64,000 bases of DNA from Porphyrobacter sp. TH134 (GCF_002855495.1 NZ_PKRO01000002.1:1-64000), one strand, 5' to 3'. Shown: positions 36,910 through 47,252, counted from the first letter of the stretch. The notes: a model not told the origin generated them from the sequence alone. Made by a program: numbers and translations.

Positions 36910-36940
36910 GTCAGATTACCGAGTCAGATTACCGGGTCAG
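36910..36940. repeat. 13-bp tandem repeat
   Basis: GTCAGATTACCGA / GTCAGATTACCGG / GTCAG: two and a partial third unit, running into the stop codon of the metallophosphoesterase gene. Confidence 0.85.
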
Positions 36941-37698
36941 CTGAGCGGGGGCGTGCCCGACCCGATCAGCCGCAGATGCGTGTCGATCACGCCGCCGGGA
37001 TCGCAATCGATCACCCGCCAGCTGGCCGGTGCCTCATGACGCAGACGGGTGGACAGGGTGCCGGTGCCGACCGTGCGCATCGCTTGCCCGCCACTGCGGC
37101 GCACCTCGTCAAACGGTACGTGGACATGGCCCGAGATCACCGCATGCGCGCCCGCTGCGGCCAGCTCGGCAAAGGCGGCGTCACCGCCGATGGTCGGATT
37201 GTGCTTGCCCCCTTCCGGGCCGAGCAAGGGGTGATGCGCGATCACGATGATGGTGCGCGGATCACCCTTGAGCGCGGCCAGCGCGGACAGGGTCGCCCGC
37301 AGCGCGGCAGGCTTCACCACGCCGTCCGACCACGGGATGCGGGTCTGCGCGCGCACCGTGGTGCGCAGCGGCACCAGCACGACATCGGGCGATTCGAACC
37401 CGCCGCTTACCGCCGCCCGCAAGCTTTCGAACCGGCGGAAGGGATCGGTAAACCGCTCCCACGGGTTGTAATAGGGCATGTCGTGATTGCCCGGTTCGAG
37501 CACCACCGGCACGCCGAGCGCGGCAAACCATGCCCGCGCCGCTGCATATTCCGAATGCTTGGCCCGCTGGGTGAGATCGCCGGTGCACACGACGGCGGCC
37601 GGACGCTCGGCAGCGACAGCGGCGGCGACCGCATCCAGCGCGGCGCGGTCTTCCGTGCCGAAATGGACATCGCTGATATGGAACAGGCGGGTCGGCAT
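36937..37698 (-). CDS. Calcineurin-like metallophosphoesterase
   Basis: 253 aa with the binuclear-metal motifs in order: HISDVHFG, CTGDLTQR, EPGNHDMP, VIAHHPLL and ISGHVHVP. Probably cytoplasmic (no signal peptide). Resembles cAMP phosphodiesterase/3',5'-nucleotidase-type enzymes, but the substrate is not inferable. Eight bp downstream of the small membrane protein gene on the same strand. Confidence 0.9.
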   Translation of the reverse strand: MPTRLFHISDVHFGTEDRAALDAVAAAVAAERPAAVVCTGDLTQRAKHSEYAAARAWFAALGVPVVLEPGNHDMPYYNPWERFTDPFRRFESLRAAVSGGFESPDVVLVPLRTTVRAQTRIPWSDGVVKPAALRATLSALAALKGDPRTIIVIAHHPLLGPEGGKHNPTIGGDAAFAELAAAGAHAVISGHVHVPFDEVRRSGGQAMRTVGTGTLSTRLRHEAPASWRVIDCDPGGVIDTHLRLIGSGTPPLS

Positions 37699-37705
37699 CG
37701 CGGCC

Positions 37706-37978
37706 TTATACCCGCCCGCTCAGGATCAGCCAGGCCGCCCCGGCGTTGACCGCGGTATAAAGCGCATAGGCGAAGGCGTAACCCGGCCAGCCTTCGACCG
37801 ACAGCAGCAGCGCAAAGAACAGCACCGCAAATTCGGACACCAAAGCGGCGCGCCGGCCCAGTGTCTGGCTGCGGGGCGGCAGGCGCACCAATAACGGGTG
37901 GCCATTGTCAAACACCGCGCGGCCCACCGCGAAATTGGCGATGCCCAGCACAAAGATCAGCAGCGTGGCCCAGTTCAT
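37706..37978 (-). CDS. Small integral membrane protein, unknown
   Basis: About 90 aa from the ATG at 37978 (an upstream ATG at 38020 adds a polar tail). Three hydrophobic segments (LLIFVLGIANFAVGRAVF, FAVLFFALLL, FAYALYTAVNAGAAWLIL). No family recognised. In operon with the metallophosphoesterase. Confidence 0.65.
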   Translation of the reverse strand: MNWATLLIFVLGIANFAVGRAVFDNGHPLLVRLPPRSQTLGRRAALVSEFAVLFFALLLSVEGWPGYAFAYALYTAVNAGAAWLILSGRV

Positions 37979-38206
37979 CCCGGCAATATGGCGCTGCGCC
38001 GGTCGATTGGAAACCGGCATTTGTCGCCGGATCCCCGCCGTTGGTCATCCGGTCGCCGCGCCGGTCGAGCAGCGCGAGCGGGTTGATCGAAGCGCGCATG
38101 ATGATGCGGCCGCAGGCGCCTATCACAGAGTTCAGCAGGGTGCCTGACACCCCCCGGATCGGACCCCCGCCCGATCTCAGGCCCCTGCATCATGGAGGAT
38201 ATGCCG

Positions 38207-38530
38207 ATGAAAAATATCGCAAAACCGTTCACCCACGCGCTCGCCGCGTTCGGCCTTGCCAGCATCGCTGTCAGCCCTGCGCTGGCGAGCGAAAGGCAGA
38301 CCACGAAAATCACGGTCAAGACCGGCGATCTCGATCTTGGCACAGCCGCAGGCCAGAAGGTGCTGGATCAAAGGGTCGCCAAGGCCGTGCGCGGTGTGTG
38401 CCGCACCACCAACCCGAACACCGGAACACGCCTGATGTCGCGCGATGCGATGGCCTGCCTCGCCAAGGCCCGCACAGATGCCAAACGGCAGGTCGCTGCC
38501 CTGATCGCGAATGAGCAGCGCGGCGGCTGA
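38207..38530 (+). CDS. UrcA family protein
   Basis: About 107 aa, exported: signal peptide ending at SPALASE, then the short UrcA domain (KTGDLDLGTAAGQKVLDQRV, VCRTTNP, MACLAKA) with two Cys likely forming a disulfide. The family is common in sphingomonads and its function is unknown. GGAGG before the ATG at 38207 decides the start; two earlier ATGs overlap that site. Followed by a strong terminator. Confidence 0.85.
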   Translation: MKNIAKPFTHALAAFGLASIAVSPALASERQTTKITVKTGDLDLGTAAGQKVLDQRVAKAVRGVCRTTNPNTGTRLMSRDAMACLAKARTDAKRQVAALIANEQRGG

Positions 38531-38576
38531 ACCGCGCAAGCTCTCGCTCTGCGCCTGGCTAGCGGCGCAGACGTTT

Positions 38577-38619
38577 CGGCCCGAACCCTCCGAGTCCCTG
38601 GGGTTCGGGCCGTTTTTTT
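38577..38619 (+). terminator. Rho-independent terminator after the UrcA gene
   Basis: CGGCCCGAACCC (38577-38588), 12-nt loop, GGGTTCGGGCCG (38601-38612), then seven T. Perfect 12-bp stem. Confidence 0.95.
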
Positions 38620-38658
38620 GAGCAGCTACCTTCGGTGGCGCACACCACCCGCCCCGCC

Positions 38659-39414
38659 TCACCGTCCCGCCATGCCCTTCACGCGCGCGAGATAGGTGCG
38701 TCCGATCCGCAGCGCCTCGCCATTGACCAGCTCGGCCGACCAGACGCCCAGGCCATCATGGCGCAGCCCGCGGATATGATCGCGGCGCAAGATGGTCGAC
38801 CGGTGGATGCGAATGAACTGTTCGGGATCGAGCCGTTCTTCCAGACCCGCGATCGTCTGGAGCAGCAGATAGGATCGCCCGCCCTCGGGCCCGCCGACAT
38901 GCAGGCGGACATAATCGCGCTCGGCATCGATCTGATGAACTTCGCTCACCGCGATCCGCAGCAGCTCGGACCGGTGCGGCACCCACAGCTCGTCGAGATA
39001 GCGGCTCGCCTTTTGCCGTCGCGTGCCGCGCCGAGCGACCGCGCGATCAATGGCGCGCGCCAGCCGGTCGGCAGAGACGGGTTTGAGGACATAATCCACC
39101 GCCTCCAGATCAAAGGCTTCGACCGCGAAATGATCATGCGCGGTCACGAAGATCACCACTGGCGCCTGCGGCTGCGCGGCAAAGTGGCGCGCGACGCCCA
39201 GCCCGTCCAGTTCGGGCATGGTCATGTCGAGCAGCACCAGATCGGGCTCAAGCTTTTCCGCCAGCCGCAGCGCAGCGGCGCCATCGCTTGCCGTTCCGAC
39301 CACGCGCACCGTGGGAATCTCGGCACAGATCACCTGCACGCGTTCCACCGCAAGCGGTTCGTCATCGACGATCAGCGTTCTGAGGGCGGCGGTTTCCGAA
39401 GGATTATCAGTCAT
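38659..39414 (-). CDS. LytTR-family response regulator
   Basis: 251 aa. N-terminal receiver with VDDEP, phospho-acceptor D63 in LLDMTMP, T in VTAHD and K in YVLKPV; C-terminal LytTR DNA-binding domain (IDAERDYVRLHV, FIRIHRSTILRRDHI). Its start overlaps the sensor kinase stop by 8 bp, so the pair forms one AlgZ/R- or LytS/R-type two-component system. Confidence 0.93.
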   Translation of the reverse strand: MTDNPSETAALRTLIVDDEPLAVERVQVICAEIPTVRVVGTASDGAAALRLAEKLEPDLVLLDMTMPELDGLGVARHFAAQPQAPVVIFVTAHDHFAVEAFDLEAVDYVLKPVSADRLARAIDRAVARRGTRRQKASRYLDELWVPHRSELLRIAVSEVHQIDAERDYVRLHVGGPEGGRSYLLLQTIAGLEERLDPEQFIRIHRSTILRRDHIRGLRHDGLGVWSAELVNGEALRIGRTYLARVKGMAGR

Positions 39415-40648
39415 GGCGGGCCATCATCTTGGTCAGTGGAATGCGGATTTCGGTGCGATAGCCACCCGGTACCGGGCCGGAGACAAAGCCGATATCGGCG
39501 CCAAAGCGCGCCTCCAGCCGGTCGCGCACATTGGCAAGGCCGATGCCGAAGCCATGCGGCGTTCCCGGCGGCACGCCCGGGCCATCATCGCTGACGGTGA
39601 TGACCAGCCGGTCAAACTCCTCGCGCGCGGCCACCGTGATCGTCACTTTGCGCGACACCGGGGAAACGGCATATTTCACCGAATTTTCCACCAGCGGTTG
39701 CAGGATCATCCCGGGCACGCGCGCTTCCGCCAGATCGTCGGGCAGATCAAACACGCACACCAGCCGGGTCGGAAACCGCACCGCTTCGATATCGAGATAG
39801 AGCTTTTGCAGATCGAACTCGTCGCGCAGGGACACATCGGCGGTGGGTTCGGTGGCGAGGCTGTGGCGGTAGAAGCGGCTGATCGTCTGGATCATGCGCT
39901 CGGCCCGGTCAGCCTTGCCGGTCATCACCAGCGCTGACAGGGAATTCAGGGTGTTGAACAGGAAATGCGGGTTCACCTGATAGCGCAAGCTGAGCAATTC
40001 GGCGGCCTTGGCGGCAGACCGGAACTGTTCCTCGCGGCGCTGCGAGGCGCGGGCCTGGACGCCGGCCAGCAGCGCAAAATAGGTGGAGGCCCAGGCCAGC
40101 AGCAGAAAATACCGCCCCAGCGCCACGTCGAGCAGCTTGCGCCAGAAATCGCCCGAGGTTTCAGCCTGTTCGATCAGCACGCTTTGCGAATCTGTCGGCG
40201 CGCCGCCGCTGCGGGCGGGCAGATCGATGAAGAAGTTGCCGCTTTCATCGCGCCGCAGATTGAGATTGTAGCGTTCGGCATAGGCCTGACGCTGCGCGAA
40301 CTCCATGTCCTTGAACACGATGTAATTGACCTGCCCGATACCGACCGCAACGGGCAGGGCCAGCACGATCGCGGCGGAGATCTTGAGCCACAGCGGACGG
40401 TTATCGAACAATCGCAGCAGCAGCCACAGCACCATCGTCAGCGCGATGCCCGCGACGGTGACCAGCAACCGCCGCCAGCCAAGCTCGAACTGCAGGCCGA
40501 AATCCATCACCAGGCTGCGCACCGTGGTGAGGATGAAATAGGTCGCCCACAGCACCACCATCGAAAACAGCACCGTGCGGAAAGACACGGTGACTGCGGG
40601 ATCGGCCGGGGCAACGGCGTTCGTCGGATCGTTCATCATTATGCCCAA
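39407..40648 (-). CDS. Sensor histidine kinase, LytS/YehU class
   Basis: 413 aa. Four or more N-terminal membrane helices with an extracytoplasmic loop around residues 115-175, then the His_kinase domain with H228 in NPHFLFNTLNSLS and an HATPase with NSVKYA, SDDGPGVP and GFGIGLANVRDRL. Partner of the LytTR regulator. The signal sensed is unknown. A closely spaced Met pair near the start makes the exact N-terminus uncertain by a few residues. Confidence 0.9.
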   Translation of the reverse strand: MGIMMNDPTNAVAPADPAVTVSFRTVLFSMVVLWATYFILTTVRSLVMDFGLQFELGWRRLLVTVAGIALTMVLWLLLRLFDNRPLWLKISAAIVLALPVAVGIGQVNYIVFKDMEFAQRQAYAERYNLNLRRDESGNFFIDLPARSGGAPTDSQSVLIEQAETSGDFWRKLLDVALGRYFLLLAWASTYFALLAGVQARASQRREEQFRSAAKAAELLSLRYQVNPHFLFNTLNSLSALVMTGKADRAERMIQTISRFYRHSLATEPTADVSLRDEFDLQKLYLDIEAVRFPTRLVCVFDLPDDLAEARVPGMILQPLVENSVKYAVSPVSRKVTITVAAREEFDRLVITVSDDGPGVPPGTPHGFGIGLANVRDRLEARFGADIGFVSGPVPGGYRTEIRIPLTKMMARHD

Positions 40649-40741
40649 AAGCGATAACGCCCCGCCCGGGCAATGGCTACCGGCGGGGGCGCATGTCGTC
40701 GGGCAGGGTCGGACCTTGGTCGAAATATGAACGCCGGTTCA

Positions 40742-40767
40742 GGAGGGCCCAACGACTTGGGCCCTCC
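40742..40767. terminator. Hairpin downstream of fumC
   Basis: GGAGGGCCCA (40742-40751), loop ACGACT, TGGGCCCTCC (40758-40767). Perfect 10-bp stem just 3' of fumC (minus strand), but without a T tract in that direction. Confidence 0.7.
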
Positions 40768-40778
40768 CTTCATCCGCA

Positions 40779-42203
40779 TCAGTCTCTGGGGCGGATCATG
40801 TCCGACGGCACCACCCACTGCGCAAACTGCGCTTCGGTCAGCAGGCCCAGCGCCAGCGCCGCTTCCTTCAGCGTCGTGCCTTCGGCATGGGCCTTCTTGG
40901 CGATCTTGGCGGCGTTGTCGTAGCCGATGTGGGGGTTCAAGGCGGTCACCAGCATCAGGCTTTCATTGAGCAGCTGGGTGATGCGGGTGGTGTTCGCCTC
41001 GATCCCCACCACGCAATTATCGGTGAAGGCGTGGGAGGCATCGCCGATCAGCTTCATTGATTGCAGCACGTTGTAGATGATCACCGGCTTGAAGACGTTC
41101 AGCTCCAGATGCCCGTGCGATCCGGCGACTGTCACCGCGACGTGATTGCCCATCACCTGCGCGCAGACCATCGTGATCGCTTCGCACTGGGTCGGGTTGA
41201 CCTTGCCCGGCATGATCGAGGAGCCCGGCTCGTTGGCCGGCAGGCTCAGTTCGCCGAGGCCCGAGCGGGGGCCGGAGCCGAGCAGGCGGATATCGTTGGC
41301 GATCTTCATCAGGCTGACCGCCAGCACGTTGAGCGCGCCCGAAATCTCCACCATCGCATCATGCGCGGCGAGGGCTTCAAACTTGTTGGGCGCGGTGACG
41401 AAGGCGTGGCCGGTCTCGGCGGCGACTTCGGCAGCGAACGCCGTGTCGAAGCCGACCTTGGCGTTGATCCCGGTGCCGACCGCCGTGCCGCCCTGCGCCA
41501 GCTCCAGCACACGGGGCAGGGCAGCCTCCACCCGCTTGATCCCGTAACCGATCTGCGCGGCGTAGCCCGAGAACTCCTGCCCCAGCGTCATCGGGGTCGC
41601 ATCCTGCAAGTGGGTGCGGCCGATCTTGACGATCTCGGCAAATTCCTTGGCCTTCGCATCCAGCGCGCCGTGGAGCTTTGTCAGCGCCGGGATCAGGTGA
41701 TCGAGCGCCTCGGTCGCCGCGGCAATGTGCATCGCGGTGGGAAAGGTGTCGTTCGACGACTGGCCCATGTTGCAATGGTCGTTGGGGTGGACCGGGGTCT
41801 TGCCGCCCTTGTTGCCGGTCAGGATTTCGTTCGCGCGGCTCGCGATCACCTCGTTGGCGTTCATGTTCGACTGGGTGCCGCTGCCGGTCTGCCACACCAC
41901 CAGCGGGAACTGGTCGGCCAGCGTCCCGTCAATCACCTCGCGCGCGGCCTTCACGATGGCTTCACCGATCCCGGCATCAAGCACGCCCAGCTTCATGTTG
42001 GCCTTGGCCGCCGACAGCTTCTGGACGCCCAGCGCGCGCACCAGCGCCGGGGGCATCTTTTCGCCGCCAATCGGGAAGTTGACGATGCTGCGCTGCGTCT
42101 GCGCGCCCCAGTGCATGTGGGCAGGAACCGCCACTTCGCCCAGCGAATCGGTTTCAATCCGGGTGTCTGTCCCAGCGGTCGTCATGTCACTCATCGAAGC
42201 CAT
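40779..42203 (-). CDS. fumC: Class II fumarate hydratase
   Basis: TCA-cycle interconversion of fumarate and malate by the iron-independent enzyme. 474 aa with the signature [30 protein letters not shown] and [17 protein letters not shown]-terminus may begin at the Met at residue 7. Divergent from the PCMT-like gene. Confidence 0.97.
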   Translation of the reverse strand: MASMSDMTTAGTDTRIETDSLGEVAVPAHMHWGAQTQRSIVNFPIGGEKMPPALVRALGVQKLSAAKANMKLGVLDAGIGEAIVKAAREVIDGTLADQFPLVVWQTGSGTQSNMNANEVIASRANEILTGNKGGKTPVHPNDHCNMGQSSNDTFPTAMHIAAATEALDHLIPALTKLHGALDAKAKEFAEIVKIGRTHLQDATPMTLGQEFSGYAAQIGYGIKRVEAALPRVLELAQGGTAVGTGINAKVGFDTAFAAEVAAETGHAFVTAPNKFEALAAHDAMVEISGALNVLAVSLMKIANDIRLLGSGPRSGLGELSLPANEPGSSIMPGKVNPTQCEAITMVCAQVMGNHVAVTVAGSHGHLELNVFKPVIIYNVLQSMKLIGDASHAFTDNCVVGIEANTTRITQLLNESLMLVTALNPHIGYDNAAKIAKKAHAEGTTLKEAALALGLLTEAQFAQWVVPSDMIRPRD

Positions 42204-42355
42204 CCCTCACTAAGTCGATTGAGAATCCCCTCGGGGTCGGCGCTCCCCTAAGCACCAGGGCGCGGCGAGGTCAAAGGTGGAAATCGCCGGCATCGCACGC
42301 TGCGAAAACCGGGCCAAAGGCCTTGGAACGTGGCATCGGCACGTTTATGAGAGGC

Positions 42356-42383
42356 TTGACTGGCTGTATTGCACATCTAATAC
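42356..42383 (+). promoter_or_regulatory. Promoter of the PCMT-tolC unit
   Basis: TTGACT (42356-42361), 16-bp spacer, TAATAC (42378-42383): the best sigma-70-type promoter seen in the window, 17 bp before the ATG at 42400. Confidence 0.75.
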
Positions 42384-42399
42384 AGTCGCGCGAAAGAAC

Positions 42400-43020
42400 A
42401 TGAGCATCATGACGACGACCCTGCCCGATACCAGCCCCCAAACCGTGGTCGCGCGCCGCGCCATGATTGACAGCCAGCTGCGCACCAGCGGCGTCAACGA
42501 GGAATATGTGCTGGCCCGGCTGCTAAGCGTGCCCCGCGAAGATTTTCTGCCCGCCAGCAAGGCATCGGTCGCCTATATCGACCGCGCGATTGCGCTGGAG
42601 GATGGCAAGCACCTGGCCGCGCCGCTGTTCTATGGCAAGCTGCTGCTGGAAGCGGCGCCCATGCCGGATGACACCGTGCTGGTTGTGGGCGGCGGCACCG
42701 GATACCTGGCCGCGCTGCTGCGCCCGCTGGTGGCTGATCTATCCGAAATGACCGCCGCCGAAGCGGCTGCGCTGACCGCAGGGGGCACGGGCCGTTACTC
42801 GCTGATCGTGGTGGATGGTGCGATTGAACAGCTGCCGGACGGCGTTGGCGCGCAGCTGGCCGAAGGTGGCCGCATCGTCACCGGTCTGGTGCTGCGCCAG
42901 GTCACACGCCTTGCCTCGGGCCGCAAGGTGGCAGGCCAGGTCAATCTTCAGCCGACCGAGGATCTAGGCATTCCCGTGCTGCACGCCTTTGATGTGCCAA
43001 AGGGCTGGACCTTCGCGTGA
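42400..43020 (+). CDS. Protein-L-isoaspartate O-methyltransferase-like protein, shortened
   Basis: About 206 aa. The N-terminal half matches PCMT (ARRAMIDSQLRTSGV, VPREDFLP, SAM motif I as VLVVGGGTGYLAALL), but the usual stretch after motif I with the acidic SAM ligand and GDG is missing, and the chain jumps to LIVVDGAIEQLP. Enzyme activity is therefore doubtful. Start fixed by the promoter and homology. Its stop overlaps the GTG start of tolC, so it is coupled to the exporter gene. Confidence 0.8.
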   Translation: MSIMTTTLPDTSPQTVVARRAMIDSQLRTSGVNEEYVLARLLSVPREDFLPASKASVAYIDRAIALEDGKHLAAPLFYGKLLLEAAPMPDDTVLVVGGGTGYLAALLRPLVADLSEMTAAEAAALTAGGTGRYSLIVVDGAIEQLPDGVGAQLAEGGRIVTGLVLRQVTRLASGRKVAGQVNLQPTEDLGIPVLHAFDVPKGWTFA

Positions 43021-44483
43021 GCTTTCGCCGCGCTCCGCTTCGCCTGACCGCTGCTGTCAGCCTTGTGGCGCTGGCGGCGCCCGTTCAGGCCGATAATCTG
43101 CGCGAGGCGCTGGTGAGTGCCTATAACACCAACCCCACACTCGAAGGCGCGCGCGCCAACCAGCGCGCGACGGATGAAGGCGTGGTCATCCAGCGCTCGC
43201 AGGGGTTGCCCTCGGCCAACATCACCGCAACGCATATCGAATTCGTCCAGCAATCGGCCAACCAGTTCGCCGCGCCGGAACGCAACCTTGGCGTGAATGC
43301 GCAGCTGCTGGTGCCGGTCTATTCGGGCGGGGCCGTGCGCAACGGGATCGCCGCCGCCAAGGAACGGGTGGAAGCCGGGCAAGCAGACCTGCGCAACACC
43401 GAAAGCACGCTGTTTGCGCAAGTCGTGGCGGCCTATATGGATGTGCTCCGGACCGAAGCACTGGTCGCGCTGTCGACCAACAATGTCGCGGTGCTGCGCA
43501 CCAATCTCGAAGCGACCAGCGACCGGTTCCAGATCGGCGATCTGACCATCACCGATGTCGCCCAGTCCCGCTCGCGCCTCGCGGTGGCGGAAGGCGAGCT
43601 GCAATCGGCCGAAGCCAACCTGATCGCCGCGCGCGAAGCCTATATCCGGCTGGTCGGGCGCGAGCCGGGGGAACTGGAAGCCCCGCCGCCGCTGCCTGGT
43701 CTGCCCGATTCCGTGGGCGAGGCGATTGTCAGCGCGCTGGAAAACAACCCCAACCTTGATGCCGCCAAGCAGCGTGCCGAGGCCGCCGGGTTTGATACCA
43801 AGGCGGCAGGCAGCGGCCGCCTGCCGACTGTCAGCGTGTTTGTGAACGGCGATTACAGCGACTTCTTCGGCACGCTCGGCGGGCCGGTTGCCGCCGACTT
43901 TGCGCAAAGCGAAAAAACCGCCAATGCCGGGGTGCGGGTCACCGTCCCGCTGTTTCAGGGCGGCCTGCCTGCCGCGCAGAAGCGTCAGGCCGGCGCGCGC
44001 GAATCGGCCGCGCTGGAAGATGTGATCGCCGCCGAACGCCAGGTTATCGCCGAAACCCGCGGCACCTATGCCAGCTGGCAGGCCGCCAATGCCGTGATCA
44101 AGAGCGCGCAAGCCGCGGTCGAAGCCGCCGAACTCAGCCTTGAAGGCCTGCGCGCCGAACAATCGATCGGCAACCGCCAGATCCTCGACGTGCTCAATGG
44201 CGAACAGGAACTGGTCAACGCCCGCGCGCAATTGGTGACCGCACGGCGCAACGCCTATGTGGCAGGCTTCAACCTGCTGGCCTTGATGGGCCGGGCCGAA
44301 GCGCGCGATCTCAACCTTGATACCGGCGGGGTGCTTTACGATCCCACCGTCAACGCACAGCGTGTCAGCAGCAAGCTGTGGGATTGGGACCGCGACCCCG
44401 AACCTGCCCCGAAATCAACCAGAACCGTTGACATTCCCCCCGCCAACGCAACAATCGGCCCGCAACTTCTGCCCGGTGAGTGA
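43017..44483 (+). CDS. tolC: TolC-family outer membrane channel
   Basis: 488 aa with a signal peptide (SLVALAAPVQA) and two OEP repeats: LREALVSAYNTNPTLEGARA at the N-terminus and SVGEAIVSALENNPNLDAAK in the second half, with long coiled coils of the periplasmic tunnel. Exit duct for type I secretion or RND efflux. Starts with GTG overlapping the PCMT-like stop (GTGA). Confidence 0.92.
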   Translation: MSFRRAPLRLTAAVSLVALAAPVQADNLREALVSAYNTNPTLEGARANQRATDEGVVIQRSQGLPSANITATHIEFVQQSANQFAAPERNLGVNAQLLVPVYSGGAVRNGIAAAKERVEAGQADLRNTESTLFAQVVAAYMDVLRTEALVALSTNNVAVLRTNLEATSDRFQIGDLTITDVAQSRSRLAVAEGELQSAEANLIAAREAYIRLVGREPGELEAPPPLPGLPDSVGEAIVSALENNPNLDAAKQRAEAAGFDTKAAGSGRLPTVSVFVNGDYSDFFGTLGGPVAADFAQSEKTANAGVRVTVPLFQGGLPAAQKRQAGARESAALEDVIAAERQVIAETRGTYASWQAANAVIKSAQAAVEAAELSLEGLRAEQSIGNRQILDVLNGEQELVNARAQLVTARRNAYVAGFNLLALMGRAEARDLNLDTGGVLYDPTVNAQRVSSKLWDWDRDPEPAPKSTRTVDIPPANATIGPQLLPGE

Positions 44484-44542
44484 TTTCGTTCCCGATTCGG
44501 GACAGGCCGGACAGCAGGGTAACAGGGCGGCGGACACAGATC

Positions 44543-45061
44543 ATGGGCATGACGCAAGATAACGAAGCTTCGGTCGAGGAAATCCTCGAATCGATCAAGA
44601 AAGTCATCGCGCGCGACAATCGTGCCGGGGCCATGGAAACCCGGCGCCGGCGGATGCTGGTATCCGAAGATGACAATGCCGAGCCGATGCCGCTCGCCCG
44701 CACGCATCAGGTGCGCGACGCTGCCGAAGCCGGTGACGATGTGCTGGATCTGGGCGCAATGGAATATGCGCCCGAACCTTTCGATGAGCCTTCGGCCCTG
44801 CCGCTCGATCAGACGGACGAAAGCCCGCTGCTGGCCGAAACCGTGCGCGATGCGATGCAGGAAAACCTCGCCGCGCTCGCCATGCTGGCCGAACCGCCCG
44901 CCCGCCCGCAGATCGTGCGTTCGGGCGAAACCTCGCTCGAAGGCCTGACGCGCGAATTGCTGCGCCCGATGCTGGCCGAATGGCTGGAGGCGAACCTGCC
45001 CGCCATGGTGGAACAGCTGGTGCAGGCCGAAATCGCCCGGATCGTCGGCAAGCGCCGCTAA
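44543..45061 (+). CDS. popZ: PopZ-like polar organizing protein (DUF2497)
   Basis: About 172 aa. Conserved N-terminal helix (EASVEEILESIKKVIARD), an acidic proline-containing disordered middle, and the C-terminal oligomerisation helices LTRELLRPMLAEWLEANLP and VEQLVQAEIARIVGKRR. In Caulobacter PopZ forms a polar matrix that holds ParB-parS and ClpX; here it lies about 17-19 kb from predicted parS sites. ATG 44543 or 44549 is likely; an upstream GTG overlaps the tolC stop. Confidence 0.9.
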   Translation: MGMTQDNEASVEEILESIKKVIARDNRAGAMETRRRRMLVSEDDNAEPMPLARTHQVRDAAEAGDDVLDLGAMEYAPEPFDEPSALPLDQTDESPLLAETVRDAMQENLAALAMLAEPPARPQIVRSGETSLEGLTRELLRPMLAEWLEANLPAMVEQLVQAEIARIVGKRR

Positions 45062-45101
45062 GCTCTGGCAAGAGGCGATAAGGCGGGCTAATCCCGCCGC
45101 C

Positions 45102-47252
45102 ATGCGTAACCTCACCGTGTTCGGCGCTGTCGCCGCCGCCGCCCTTGTCGCCCTGCCCGTTGCCGCGCAAGATACGCCGGCAATCCCCGGCGTCACCGCC
45201 CCCCCGATGCGCGCGGAGGATCTGGTCACCCTCCCGCGTCTCGGCGCGCCTGCGGTGAATGCGGCGGGCACAATGGCGGTCTACAGCGTGACCATCACCG
45301 ATCCCGCGACGCTGAAGCGCGCACCCCAGCATTACCTGCTCGATCTGGCCAAGCCGGGCGCCGCGCCCACCGCGCTGACGCTGCCGATCCGGGCGAGCGA
45401 TCTGGCCTTTGGCGCGGATGGCGCGCTGTATTTCCTCAGCGGCGAACATCCCGATGCCGCCGCGCCGCAGCGCACCCGCGTGTGGCGCGCGGTGCTGGCG
45501 AAGGATGGAACGCTCGCCGCTCCGCAAGTGGTCGCCGAGCCGCAGCATGCCGAGATTGCGGGCTTCAAGCTCGCCCCCAGTGGCACAGCTATCGCAGTGT
45601 GGGGCGAGATATCCCGCGATTGCCCGACTTTCGGCTGCGCTGATGCCGCGCCCAAGCACCTGCCCGGCCCCGGCACCGGGCGGCTCTATGACGCCGAAGA
45701 CGGCTTCGTGCGCCACTGGGATCGCTGGGCCAGCCCAGGCACCCACAACCGCATCTTCACCTTCCCGCTGGTGGATGGTGTCGCCCAAGGCGAGGGCGTG
45801 CCTGCCGACGGCCTCGACCCCGCCACCGGAATCACGGCCGACAGCCCAACCCTGCCGTTTGGCGGCGCGGAGGAAATCGCTTTCGCGCCCGATGGCAAGA
45901 CGCTCTATTTCACCGCCCGCCTATCAAACGCGGCTGAACCGACCTCGACCAATCTCGATATCTACGCCGCCGACCTTTCCGGCGCCGCGCCGAAGCTGTT
46001 GACGGGGGGCAACCAGGCCACCGACTCCGCTCCCGTTCCTTCGCCCGATGGCCGCTATCTGGCATGGCTGGCGATGGCACGCCCGACGTACGAGGCGGAC
46101 AAGCTGGCAGTGCAGCTGCTCGACCTCACAACCGGGCAGCAGCGCAACCTGACCAAGGATGTCGACCTGAGCTTTGCCAGCCTCGCCTGGAGCGCGGACG
46201 GCAAGCACCTGATCGCCACGGCGCAAAAGGTGCTGGATACCCCCGCCTTCAACATCGACCCCGCAACCGGCAAAGTGACCGAACTGGGCCTGATGGCCGG
46301 GAACGAGGCGCATATCGCCAATATCGTCCCCTTGCCCGGGGGCCGCGCGCTGTTCACGCGGGATTCGCTCGGCAATCCTGCGGAACTCTATCTGTCGGAC
46401 GGGATGGGGCAGGCCCGCCCGCTGACCGATGTGGCCACCACCCGCATGGGCGGCCTTGCCAGCATCGTCACCCGCCGCTTCAGCTTCAAGGGCGCAGGCG
46501 GGGACACGGTGTGGGGCCAAATCACCCGGCTCGCCGATCAGACCGGGCCGATCCCGGCGCTGCTCTATATCCACGGCGGACCGCAGGGCAGCTACAACGA
46601 CAGCTGGTCAAACCGCTGGAACCCGCGCGTCACCGCGTCGCAGGGTTACGCGGTGATCTCGATCGATTTCCACGGCAGCACCGGATACGGGCAGGCCTTC
46701 ACCGATGCGATCAACAAGGATTGGGGCGGGGGGCCGCTGGAGGACTTGCAGAAGGGCCTCGACGCGGCGCTCGCGCTCGACACCCAGATCGATGGCACCC
46801 GCGCCTGCGCCATGGGGGCAAGCTATGGCGGGTACATGATCAACTGGATCGCCGGGCAATGGGCCGACCGGTTCAAATGCCTCGTCAACCACAACGGGTT
46901 GTTCGACAACCGCGCCTTTGCGCATTCGACCGAGGAATTGTGGTTCCCGCATTGGGATTTCGGCGGATCCTATGAAGACGCGGCGGAAACCTACGAAAAG
47001 TGGAACCCGGCCAACCACGTCGATAAGTGGAAGACCCCGATGCTGGTGGTGCTGGGGGAAAAGGACTTCCGCGTGCCTTACACCCAGGGCCTCGGCGCCT
47101 TCACGATCCTGCGCCAGCGCGGGATCCCGGCGCAATTGCTGGTCTTCCCGGATGAAAACCACTGGGTGCTCGGCGCGAAGAACTCGCTGCAATGGCACGA
47201 CACCGTGTTCGCCTGGCTGGACCGCTGGCTGAAGGCGGAGCAGTCCGAGTGA
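45102..47252 (+). CDS. S9-family peptidase (prolyl oligopeptidase/DPP-like)
   Basis: 716 aa, exported (signal peptide ending at PVAAQD). A beta-propeller of WD/PD40-like repeats covers residues about 40-430, then the alpha/beta hydrolase domain with S574 in GASYGGY, Asp in LGEKDFRVP and His in DENHWV, a complete triad. Degrades short peptides in the periplasm; close relatives are dipeptidyl or acylaminoacyl peptidases. A small GC hairpin (45082-45098) precedes the ATG. Confidence 0.9.
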   Translation: MRNLTVFGAVAAAALVALPVAAQDTPAIPGVTAPPMRAEDLVTLPRLGAPAVNAAGTMAVYSVTITDPATLKRAPQHYLLDLAKPGAAPTALTLPIRASDLAFGADGALYFLSGEHPDAAAPQRTRVWRAVLAKDGTLAAPQVVAEPQHAEIAGFKLAPSGTAIAVWGEISRDCPTFGCADAAPKHLPGPGTGRLYDAEDGFVRHWDRWASPGTHNRIFTFPLVDGVAQGEGVPADGLDPATGITADSPTLPFGGAEEIAFAPDGKTLYFTARLSNAAEPTSTNLDIYAADLSGAAPKLLTGGNQATDSAPVPSPDGRYLAWLAMARPTYEADKLAVQLLDLTTGQQRNLTKDVDLSFASLAWSADGKHLIATAQKVLDTPAFNIDPATGKVTELGLMAGNEAHIANIVPLPGGRALFTRDSLGNPAELYLSDGMGQARPLTDVATTRMGGLASIVTRRFSFKGAGGDTVWGQITRLADQTGPIPALLYIHGGPQGSYNDSWSNRWNPRVTASQGYAVISIDFHGSTGYGQAFTDAINKDWGGGPLEDLQKGLDAALALDTQIDGTRACAMGASYGGYMINWIAGQWADRFKCLVNHNGLFDNRAFAHSTEELWFPHWDFGGSYEDAAETYEKWNPANHVDKWKTPMLVVLGEKDFRVPYTQGLGAFTILRQRGIPAQLLVFPDENHWVLGAKNSLQWHDTVFAWLDRWLKAEQSE

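Noticed and set aside
37380-37400. GGGTTCGAATC on the minus strand as a tRNA T-arm
   Set aside because: It is inside the metallophosphoesterase coding sequence (GGFESPD) and no acceptor or anticodon stem can be built around it.
37908-38150. 80-codon minus-strand frame between the membrane protein and UrcA genes
   Set aside because: Overlaps the small membrane gene, no ribosome-binding site, and unnatural composition.
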